DNA from: Treponema sp.
GTDB lineage: Bacteria > Spirochaetota > Spirochaetia > Treponematales > Breznakiellaceae
Reading direction: 5' to 3'
Assembly: GCA_009780545.1 (NCBI GenBank)
Contig: WQZW01000101.1
Coordinates: forward strand, 1 to 5,988
Length of the DNA stretch: 5,988 nucleotides
Position numbers and translations under genes: made by a program. This document shows, piece after piece, positions 1 through 4,953 of this stretch. The notes under the pieces were generated by a model. The model saw nothing but the letters and a program-made list of their open reading frames with translations. It was not told where the DNA came from and searched no databases. How positions within the stretch are numbered: the stretch's first letter is position 1; every line of letters starts with the position of its first letter.

Positions 1-25
1 ATCTTTCCGACCGAAGAATTTTAAC

Positions 26-51
26 CACGGAGGACACGGAGTTACGCGGAG
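26..51. repeat. Short CACGGAG-type tandem repeat
   Basis: CACGGAG occurs at 26-32 and 35-41, and a one-base variant, CGCGGAG, occurs at 45-51. The spacings are 9 and 10 bases. The stretch is preceded by TTAAC. From memory, the pattern 'TTAACCACGGAGGACACGGAG' and its relatives are scattered through intergenic DNA of many unrelated bacteria, so this is probably one copy of a widespread dispersed repeat. A 10-base direct repeat, GAAGAATTTT, lies at 13-22 and again at 144-153, so the repeat sits inside a segment of about 120 bp with matching ends. Function unknown. Confidence 0.55.
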
Positions 52-162
52 GGAAGAGGAATTTCTGCCTGCCGAGCGTACCGGTATCTTGAAACCGAGG
101 ATTGCAGTCGATTCGGGAAAAGAGGAAAGGGAAGAATTCTAAGGAAGAATTTTGAATTTCTA

Positions 163-320
163 CGGCGGAGGTAGGCAAGGGCCGGCAGACGGCAAAGCCC
201 GGGGTAAGCTTCCCGCCGCATGGAAACGCTTCGGGCGTTTCCACCGTCGGCGATTTGGGTTTTCCGGCCAAAGCCGAAGGCCATTCCCGGAATCCCTCCC
301 AAGGTATATCCTTGATACCT
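163..320 (+). promoter_or_regulatory. Possible structured leader of the methyltransferase gene
   Basis: Several inverted repeats occur in series. CGGCGG (163-168) can pair with CCGCCG (213-218), enclosing GGGC (179-182) with GCCC (197-200). A perfect 9-bp stem with a 5-base loop follows at 221-243 (TGGAAACGC / GCGTTTCCA). A 6-bp stem at 302-320 (AGGTAT / ATACCT) ends exactly at the proposed ATG. The order suggests a folded 5' leader, but no known riboswitch class was recognised, and GC-rich DNA gives some pairings by chance. The 221-243 hairpin is the firmest element. Confidence 0.25.
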
Positions 321-1361
321 ATGGAAAACGGCGAAACGGAGGCAAAAACCATCCAACAGGGCGAAATGCTCGCCAACAGACTCCGGAAACGGGCACGGCA
401 CCTGCGGAAGTGGGCCGGACGGAACGGAATCGGGGCCTTCAGGCTGTACGACAGGGACATTCCGGAAGTGCCGCTGGTCCTCGACCTGTACGGCGACCTG
501 GTTTCAGGCGCCCTGTACAAACGGCCCTACGAGAAGGACCCTGCCGAGGAGGAGCGCTGGCTGGCCGCGATGCGGGAAGCCGCCGCAGCCGCCCTGAACC
601 TGCCGGCGGAGAACATCCTTATCAAGCTCCGGAAGCGGCAGGGCGGGGAAAAGGCCCAGTATTCCAGGCTTTCCGGCCGGGCCCTCGTCCGCCAAGTGTC
701 CGAGGGCCCCCTTTTCTTCGCCGTCAACCTTTCCGACTACCTGGACACCGGGCTCTTCCTGGACCGCCGTGCCCTGCGGAGGCTGGTCGGCGGGGAATCG
801 GCCGGCAGGCGGGTGCTCAACCTGTTCTGCTACACCGGCTCCTTTTCCGTGCATGCCGCCGCCGGCTCCGCCTTCCGCACCGATTCGGTGGACCTTTCCA
901 ACACCTACCTTGCCCGGGCGCGGGACAACCTCGCCCTGAACGGCTTCGCGGCGCGGACGCTCGATCCGGAAGCCGGAATCGCCGAGGCGGAAAAACCGGG
1001 ACATGCCCTGATTCGCGGCGACGTGGGGGAATTCCTTCAAAGGGCGATCTCGGCAGGACTGGACTGGGACCTGATCGTGGTCGATCCGCCGGCCTTCTCC
1101 AACTCGGCGATGGCCGACGACTTCGACCTCCGGAAGGACTTCCCGAAGCTGCTGTCGGCCTGCCGTTCGGTGCTGGCTCCCGGCGGAAAGATCTTCTTCA
1201 GCGCCAGCGCCCGTTCCTTCAGGTACGGGGCCGACGAGCTGGAATCCGCCCTTCGGGACCGTTTTCCGGGGACCGCCGTTGCCGACATCGGGGAAAGCCT
1301 TGTGGACGAGGATTTCAAGGGAAGAAAAATGCCCCGGACCTATCTCATAGCCCGGGCCTGA
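321..1361 (+). CDS. rlmK: RlmK-type 23S rRNA methyltransferase, stand-alone
   Basis: This is a predicted SAM-dependent rRNA methyltransferase of 346 residues. It closely resembles the C-terminal (RlmK) half of E. coli RlmKL, which makes m7G2069 in 23S rRNA in the cytoplasm. The N-terminus carries the family's MLANRLRKRARHLRKW segment (16-31). YLDTGLFLDRR (140-150) and the Rossmann motif VLNLFCYTGSFSVHAA (165-180) follow. Next come the acidic turn VDLSNTY (190-196), which should bind the SAM ribose, and the catalytic-loop motif VVDPPAFSNS (253-262). The RlmL half with its THUMP domain is absent, so this is the single-domain form. The start is uncertain. ATG 321 is used here. An in-frame TTG at 255 has no ribosome site. 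ATG 366 lies at the conserved MLANRLRK and follows AGGG at 358-361, so it is a serious alternative. The gene stands alone and converges on rpmE. Related RlmI-type m5C enzymes are the main alternative identity. Confidence 0.88.
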   Translation: MENGETEAKTIQQGEMLANRLRKRARHLRKWAGRNGIGAFRLYDRDIPEVPLVLDLYGDLVSGALYKRPYEKDPAEEERWLAAMREAAAAALNLPAENILIKLRKRQGGEKAQYSRLSGRALVRQVSEGPLFFAVNLSDYLDTGLFLDRRALRRLVGGESAGRRVLNLFCYTGSFSVHAAAGSAFRTDSVDLSNTYLARARDNLALNGFAARTLDPEAGIAEAEKPGHALIRGDVGEFLQRAISAGLDWDLIVVDPPAFSNSAMADDFDLRKDFPKLLSACRSVLAPGGKIFFSASARSFRYGADELESALRDRFPGTAVADIGESLVDEDFKGRKMPRTYLIARA

Positions 1362-1375
1362 AAGCCGGTTGCCGC

Positions 1376-1392
1376 GCCCCGTCCGCCGGGGC
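1376..1392. terminator. Palindrome between convergent genes, possible terminator
   Basis: GCCCCG (1376-1381) pairs with CGGGGC (1387-1392) around a 5-base loop, in the 42-base gap between the ends of the methyltransferase and rpmE genes. A shared bidirectional terminator is plausible from its position. Neither strand shows a T-run after the stem, so it is not a classical intrinsic terminator. It may instead block exonucleases or work together with Rho. GCCGGTT also occurs twice around it, at 1364-1370 and 1399-1405. Confidence 0.35.
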
Positions 1393-1403
1393 ACGGATGC
1401 CGG

Positions 1404-1607
1404 TTACTCCTTGATGTTGTACTTCTTCCTGAACCGCTCGATGCGCCCGGCCGTATCGACCAGCTTCTGCTTGCCGGTAAAGAAGGGATGGCAGGCGGAA
1501 CAGATCTCGATCTTGATGCCTTTGACGGTGGAACGGGTCTGAATGACGTTTCCGCAGACGCAGGAAATCGTCGTCTCCTCGTATTTCGGGTGAATGTTCT
1601 CTTTCAT
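1404..1607 (-). CDS. rpmE: 50S ribosomal protein L31, zinc-binding type
   Basis: This is a 67-residue protein of the large ribosomal subunit (L31, bL31), which helps form the bridge region between the subunits. The whole length matches the family. It opens with MKENIHPKY, has CVCGN at 16-20, [12 protein letters not shown] at 36-47, and ends in RFRKKYNI. Cys16, Cys18, Cys36 and Cys39 make it the C+ (zinc-binding) form. Such L31 can serve as a zinc store that a cysteine-free paralogue replaces during zinc starvation. ATG 1607 is chosen because it matches the family N-terminus and follows GAGGA at 1611-1615 on this strand. A TTG at 1619 would add four residues but would place its start upstream of that site. 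The gene lies 22 bases after rho on the same strand, and rho-rpmE is a common bacterial pairing, so the two are probably co-transcribed. Confidence 0.97.
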   Translation of the reverse strand: MKENIHPKYEETTISCVCGNVIQTRSTVKGIKIEICSACHPFFTGKQKLVDTAGRIERFRKKYNIKE

Positions 1608-1629
1608 GTTTCCTCGCAACCTTTTTTCT

Positions 1630-3363
1630 TCAGTCCGACCCGGCCGATCCCGTGTTCATCGAACGGAGGAATGCTTCATTATTCTTGCTTTTCTTCATCC
1701 TGTCAACCAGCATGTCGATGATCTCCACGTCGTCCATCGAGTTGATCGCCTTGCGGAGTATCCACATACGCTGCAGTTCGGTCTCGCTGAGCAGCAGTTC
1801 CTCCTTGCGGGTGCCGGAACGCTTGATGTTGATCGCCGGGAACAGCCGCCGGTCGGAGATCCGCCTGTCCAGGTTGATCTCCATGTTGCCGGTTCCCTTG
1901 AACTCCTCGAAGATCACCTCGTCCATCCGGCTTCCGGTCTCGACCAGGGCCGTGGAGATGATCGTCAGGCTGCCCCCTTCCTCGATATTGCGGGCCGCGC
2001 CGAAAAACCGCTTGGGCTTGTGCAGGGCGTTGGAGTCCACGCCGCCTGAAAGTATCTTGCCGGAGGCCGGAACCGTCTGGTTGTAGCCCCGGGCAAGGCG
2101 GGTGATGGAGTCCAGGAGGATCACCACGTCCCGCTTGTGCTCGACCAGCCGCTTGGCCTTCTCCAGCACCATCTCCGTAACCTGGACATGCCGGCTTGCC
2201 TGCTCGTCGAACGTCGAGGAAATCACCTCGGCATGGACGGTCCGCTCCATGTCGGTAACTTCCTCCGGCCGTTCGTCGATCAGCAGGACGATGAGGTACA
2301 CCTCGGGGTGGTTTCGGGTGATGGCGTTGGCGATCTTCTGCATCATGATCGTCTTGCCGGTGCGCGGCGGGGCCACGATCAGGGCCCGCTGGCCCTTCCC
2401 TATCGGACAGAACAGGTTGATGATCCGCTCGCTCACCGATTCCGGGCCCGTTTCCAGGTTCAGCTTGCGGTCCGGGTACAGGGCGGTAAGGTTGTCGAAG
2501 GGAATCCGGGTCTGCCCCACGGTGGGATCGTCGTAGTTGACCGTCTCGACCCGGAGCATGGCGAAGAACCGTTCCCCTTCCTTGGGACTGCGGATCTGGC
2601 CGTAGACGGTGTCGCCGGTCTTCAGGGCGAAGAGCCGTATCTGGCTGGGACTGATGTAGATGTCGTCCGGCCCGGGCAGGTAGGAGTTCTGCGGACTGCG
2701 GAGGAAGCCGTAGCCGTCCGGCAGTATCTCCAGCGAACCGTAGGCGTAGATGATCCCGCCCCGCTCGGTATGCGCCCGCAGCACGGCGAAGACCACTTCC
2801 TGCTTCTTCATCGCCAGCATGTCGTCGTGGGAAATGTTGTAGTGGGAGGCGAGGTCCCGCAGGTCCTTCATGTTCAGCCGGATAAGCTCGTTGATGGTGA
2901 GCCGCGGCTTGCCGTGGTCCTGCTCCATGCGGGGTTCCGGCCTTCCGTACAGGTTGGGCATCGAGGGCAGTTTTGGGAAGGAAGAGGCGGAAGCCGTCTG
3001 GGGTGCCGTTTCCTCCGCAGTGCCGGTTTCCTCGGCCGAAACCGGCCGGTCGGAAACGGCCGCCTGCCCTTCCTGCCTGCCCCAGCCCGCCGAGGCGCCG
3101 TTCGCCGGTTCCGCCCTTACCGCGGGGCCGGAACCGCCTTCCCCGGAAAATTCGGGCCTCGGTTTCCGTCCCGCAGCCTGGGAAAGCACCCTGGGCCTGC
3201 GTACAACCACCCGGGTCGGCCGTTCCCCGCCCCCGTCCGCCGCCTCGGGCACGAAGGGCAGGCTCCCCTGAACCTGCTCCCCTTCTTCCCGATTCACGGA
3301 ATCCTCCGTGCCGGAACCCCCGTCCACCGCCTTGGGTTTTCTACCCCTGCGAATCATCTCCAT
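1630..3363 (-). CDS. rho: Transcription termination factor Rho with long N-terminal extension
   Basis: This is a hexameric RNA-dependent ATPase/helicase that ends transcription at unstructured, C-rich RNA. It has 577 residues against 419 in E. coli. Residues 1-153 form an extra, low-complexity region rich in Gly, Arg, Pro and Glu. The Rho_N helical domain follows (about 154-197), then the cold-shock-like RNA-binding domain (about 205-280) with DGYGFLRS at 216-223. The ATPase core has the P-loop APPRTGKT (331-338, Lys337), IDERPEEV (362-369), Walker B VVILLD (413-418), the Q-loop with [16 protein letters not shown] (439-454), and the R-loop [10 protein letters not shown] (516-525). Lys337, Glu364, Asp418, Arg506 and Arg519 all sit exactly 153 residues beyond E. 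coli Lys184, Glu211, Asp265, Arg353 and Arg366, so the core is colinear and should be active. ATG 3363 follows AGGTGG with a 7-base gap. Extensions of this kind occur in several phyla. In some they add RNA binding or drive phase separation, but which applies here is unknown. Confidence 0.98.
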   Translation of the reverse strand: MEMIRRGRKPKAVDGGSGTEDSVNREEGEQVQGSLPFVPEAADGGGERPTRVVVRRPRVLSQAAGRKPRPEFSGEGGSGPAVRAEPANGASAGWGRQEGQAAVSDRPVSAEETGTAEETAPQTASASSFPKLPSMPNLYGRPEPRMEQDHGKPRLTINELIRLNMKDLRDLASHYNISHDDMLAMKKQEVVFAVLRAHTERGGIIYAYGSLEILPDGYGFLRSPQNSYLPGPDDIYISPSQIRLFALKTGDTVYGQIRSPKEGERFFAMLRVETVNYDDPTVGQTRIPFDNLTALYPDRKLNLETGPESVSERIINLFCPIGKGQRALIVAPPRTGKTIMMQKIANAITRNHPEVYLIVLLIDERPEEVTDMERTVHAEVISSTFDEQASRHVQVTEMVLEKAKRLVEHKRDVVILLDSITRLARGYNQTVPASGKILSGGVDSNALHKPKRFFGAARNIEEGGSLTIISTALVETGSRMDEVIFEEFKGTGNMEINLDRRISDRRLFPAINIKRSGTRKEELLLSETELQRMWILRKAINSMDDVEIIDMLVDRMKKSKNNEAFLRSMNTGSAGSD

Positions 3364-3500
3364 GTTACAACCACCTATAATGGATTACCTTTTGCGGTTT
3401 TGTCCGTGCAAAAACCCGGAACCGCATCAGGCAAAAAAATTAGCGTTATTGTGATTTACGGGCCGACAAGATCGGGCATCGTCCCAAAGCCTCATTCAAT
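3364..3500 (-). promoter_or_regulatory. rho 5' untranslated leader
   Basis: About 137 bases separate the predicted transcription start (near 3500) from the rho ATG. On the transcribed strand, TGCGGTT can pair with AACCGCA (3420-3426 with 3393-3399). A competing GTTTT/AAAAC pairing uses part of the same sequence. A further imperfect stem, GGGACGA with TGTCGGCCC, lies nearer the start (about 3458-3486). A run of seven T follows at 3434-3440. The ribosome site AGGTGG is at 3371-3376. E. coli rho is known to be autoregulated through premature termination in its leader, so a similar role is possible here. That is inference, not something the sequence shows. Confidence 0.4.
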
Positions 3501-3506
3501 ACTGTC

Positions 3507-3535
3507 AGAGTAGCATGCCGCCCGATCCCTGTCAA
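3507..3535 (-). promoter_or_regulatory. Sigma-70-type promoter for rho-rpmE
   Basis: On the - strand, a perfect -35 box TTGACA (3530-3535) is followed by a 17-base spacer and TACTCT (3507-3512). The -10 box matches consensus at only three of six positions, but these are the conserved T, A and final T. A TG one base before it forms an extended -10 element. The predicted start lies near 3500. This would let rho and rpmE be transcribed separately from the lnt-regulator-bactofilin operon upstream. The -35 box lies four bases from the first tandem repeat unit. Confidence 0.7.
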
Positions 3536-3538
3536 GCC

Positions 3539-3660
3539 GATCCAATCTGCCTTTGACAGATTGGATTCGGAGATTTGCTGCGCAAATCTCCACGCCGTCG
3601 ATCCAATCTGCCGAGGGCAGATTGGATTTGGAGATTTGCCGTGCAAATCTCCACGCCGTT
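3539..3660. repeat. Two tandem 61-bp double-hairpin units
   Basis: Unit 1 is 3539-3599 and unit 2 is 3600-3660, with 53 of 61 bases identical. Each unit holds two perfect stem-loops. Hairpin A has a 10-bp stem ATCCAATCTG / CAGATTGGAT with a 7-base loop (stems 3540-3549 with 3557-3566, and 3601-3610 with 3618-3627). Hairpin B has a 10-bp stem GGAGATTTGC / GCAAATCTCC with a 3-base loop (3569-3578 with 3582-3591, and 3630-3639 with 3643-3652). Both units then carry ACGCCGT. All eight differences fall in loops or linkers and none in a stem. The units follow the bactofilin gene and precede the rho promoter, so they would lie in the 3' end of the upstream transcript. The design recalls REP/BIME-type dispersed repeats, but I do not recognise this family. 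Confidence 0.93.
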
Positions 3661-3662
3661 GG

Positions 3663-3820
3663 TTGAAAGCCGACGGCCTTTGTTCAAAAAGATTCCCATG
3701 GAGGGGGGCCAAGCCCCCCTTCACTCCGCCTCCACTACCGTGGAGCCTCCGTTACCCCCCGAGCGGGGCTCCGCCCCGCAACGCCCCGCATCTATGGAGC
3801 CGGTTTTCAACCGGAGGCCT
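3663..3820. repeat. Cluster of short-loop palindromes after the bactofilin gene
   Basis: Five different stem-loops follow in about 150 bases. They are an imperfect one at 3663-3687 (TTGAA / TTCAA, with GCC/GGC inside); AGGGGGGC / GCCCCCCT with loop CAA at 3702-3720; CTCCAC / GTGGAG with a 4-base loop at 3730-3745; GCGGGGC / GCCCCGC with loop TCC at 3763-3779; and CCGGTT / AACCGG with loop TTC at 3800-3814. Their stems are unrelated to one another, so this is not a simple tandem repeat. Read on the - strand they lie just past the bactofilin stop and may end that transcript or protect its 3' end. None is directly followed by a T-run. The nearest, T5 at 3686-3690, begins 12 bases past the G-rich stem. 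Confidence 0.7.
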
Positions 3821-3849
3821 TCATTCCCCAAACCGTTCCCGCAAAACGT

Positions 3850-4275
3850 TTACCGTGGGGAGGGAATCGTCGAGCGGGCAAGTTCGGCCTTGATCTCGCC
3901 GGTGGCGCGGGAGAAGATCTCCGGTTCGGCATCCTCGCCGGTCATCCTGCAGCGGCCCTTGAACAGGACCCCGTCGGCGATGCGGAGCTTGGCCGCGGCC
4001 ACGTCGCCCTCCACCTTCGCCCCGCCCATCATATCGACCTTGTCCACGGCAAAAACGTTGCCGATGACCGTCCCGTAGACGGTGAGCGAGCCGACCTCGA
4101 TGCGGTCGGCGTCCACCACCGCGTCCTTGTCCACGATCAGCGTGCCGGCCACCCGGATGGTCCCCTCGAACCGGCCCTGCACCCGCAAGGTCCTGTCGAA
4201 GTTCAGGTGCCCCTTGAACACCGTCCGCCGGCCGAGTACCACGATCCGTTCCTCTTTTCCCGAATTCCGATCCAT
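3850..4275 (-). CDS. Bactofilin (polymer-forming cytoskeletal protein)
   Basis: This 141-residue protein belongs to the bactofilin family (DUF583, related to CcmA). These proteins assemble without nucleotide into stable filaments on the inner face of the cytoplasmic membrane and act as scaffolds for cell shape, stalks or wall enzymes. The right-handed beta-helix core spans about 12-112. It shows the usual short hydrophobic/glycine periodicity: VFKGHLNFDRTLRVQGRFEG at 19-38, IRVAGTLIVDKDAVVDAD at 40-57, IEVGSLTVYGTVIGNV at 59-74, and VDMMGGAKVEGDVAA at 80-94. The N-terminal tail is short (about 11 residues). A more polar tail of about 28 residues follows the core. No signal peptide or membrane helix is visible. 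ATG 4275 begins on the base after the regulator's TAG. Its ribosome site, AGGA (4280-4283), lies inside the end of that gene, so translation is probably coupled. Confidence 0.93.
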   Translation of the reverse strand: MDRNSGKEERIVVLGRRTVFKGHLNFDRTLRVQGRFEGTIRVAGTLIVDKDAVVDADRIEVGSLTVYGTVIGNVFAVDKVDMMGGAKVEGDVAAAKLRIADGVLFKGRCRMTGEDAEPEIFSRATGEIKAELARSTIPSPR

Positions 4276-4953
4276 CTATTCCTGACCCTGCCCGGGAATC
4301 TTCCTCGCCTCGTCCTCGAGGGTCGAAAGCCCGATCTCGTGTTTTTTGAGGTTCTCCCACTCGCTGGCCATGCTGCCCATCCGTCCGTCCAGGTCCCTGA
4401 GCATCCCCCGTATCCCGGCCATCCTCCCGGCAACCTCCCCGGTCTTGCCGGAGGCCAGGGCCGCGTCCAGCCCGTACACGCCGGCTTCCAGGTCCCGGAG
4501 GTTCTGCCGTATGTCGAGGCTGAGCCGTTCGGCAAGGATCAGGCGGGCCTCCCGTTTGGCGATCTGGGCGAACAGTTCCCTGGTGCGGAGTATGGCCTTG
4601 ATCCTGGCCAGCACCTCCGAAAAGTTGAAGGGCTTGGTGATGTAGTCGTCCACCCCGAGGTTGAAGCCGGCCACCTTGTCCTTCACGTCGTCCAAGGCGG
4701 AGAACATGATGATCGGGATGTCGCGGTAGCGTTCGTCCGCCTTCAGCGTCTTGGTAAGCTCCCAGCCGGACATCCTCGGCATCACGTTGTCCAGAAGTAC
4801 CACGTCCGGACCGAATTCCCCGATCTTCGCCATGGCATCTATTCCGTCCGAAGCCTCGCCTATGACGAAGCCCAGCTTGCTCAGCATCAATTGAAAAAAA
4901 TCCCGATTGACAGGATCGTCGTCCACGATCAGTATCCGATTATGGTCGCCCAT
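4276..4953 (-). CDS. Response regulator: receiver domain plus helical C-terminal region
   Basis: This is a 225-residue cytoplasmic phospho-receiver. The CheY-like domain covers about 1-122. It has the acidic pocket DDD at 11-13, the phosphoacceptor Asp55 within LLDNVMP, the switch Ser85 in MFSALDD, and Lys107 in the TKPF motif. All key residues are present, so it should accept phosphate from a histidine kinase. No kinase gene is in the window. The C-terminal 100 residues contain no recognisable DNA-binding, GGDEF or phosphatase domain. They look helical and charged, with heptad-like stretches (about 123-165 and 175-217) that suggest a coiled coil or partner-binding segment. ATG 4953 follows AGAAGG at 4960-4965. 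The start overlaps the end of lnt by 14 bases, and the stop abuts the bactofilin start. Control of bactofilin or envelope assembly by protein contact is an inference from position only. Confidence 0.9.
   Translation of the reverse strand: MGDHNRILIVDDDPVNRDFFQLMLSKLGFVIGEASDGIDAMAKIGEFGPDVVLLDNVMPRMSGWELTKTLKADERYRDIPIIMFSALDDVKDKVAGFNLGVDDYITKPFNFSEVLARIKAILRTRELFAQIAKREARLILAERLSLDIRQNLRDLEAGVYGLDAALASGKTGEVAGRMAGIRGMLRDLDGRMGSMASEWENLKKHEIGLSTLEDEARKIPGQGQE

Larger units (their letters stand above)
1..320. other. Left intergenic region, no convincing gene
   Basis: I find no protein gene here that I can support. The first seven codons in frame 1 read IFPTEEF and end at a TAA at 22-24. They could be the tail of a + strand gene lying left of the window, but seven residues cannot prove it. 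The rest holds a CACGGAG-type repeat, an AG-rich stretch at about 120-150, and several inverted repeats between 163 and 320. The long open frames crossing this stretch on both strands have no family features and look like products of the base composition. I could not pick a convincing promoter for the downstream methyltransferase gene. Confidence 0.5.

Noticed and set aside
170..280. Cyclic-di-GMP (GEMM-I) riboswitch before the methyltransferase gene
   Set aside because: GGCAAAGCC and a nearby TAAGC resemble part of the core, but the first helix with its conserved GCAAACC-type side and the closing element are missing.
152..1414. Long + strand open frame of 420 codons overlapping the methyltransferase gene
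   Set aside because: It lies in another frame of the RlmK gene, is very rich in Arg, Gly and Pro, and has no family motif. It is a by-product of GC-rich coding DNA.
3376..3381. TATAAT on the + strand near the rho start
   Set aside because: There is no -35 box at a suitable distance and no + strand gene follows, so it is probably chance.
2137..3513. 458-codon + strand frame opposite rho
   Set aside because: It is antisense to a certain rho gene and reads as low-complexity protein without any motif.
3539..3660. CRISPR-like array
   Set aside because: There are only two units, directly adjacent with no unique spacers, and each is a double hairpin. No cas gene is in the window.
3686..3720. Intrinsic terminator made of the G-rich hairpin and a T5 run on the - strand
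   Set aside because: Twelve bases separate the stem from only five T residues, which is too far and too weak for a classical intrinsic terminator.
3446..3724. 92-codon - strand frame through the tandem repeats
   Set aside because: Its sequence is just the translated hairpin repeats, with no sign of a conserved protein.
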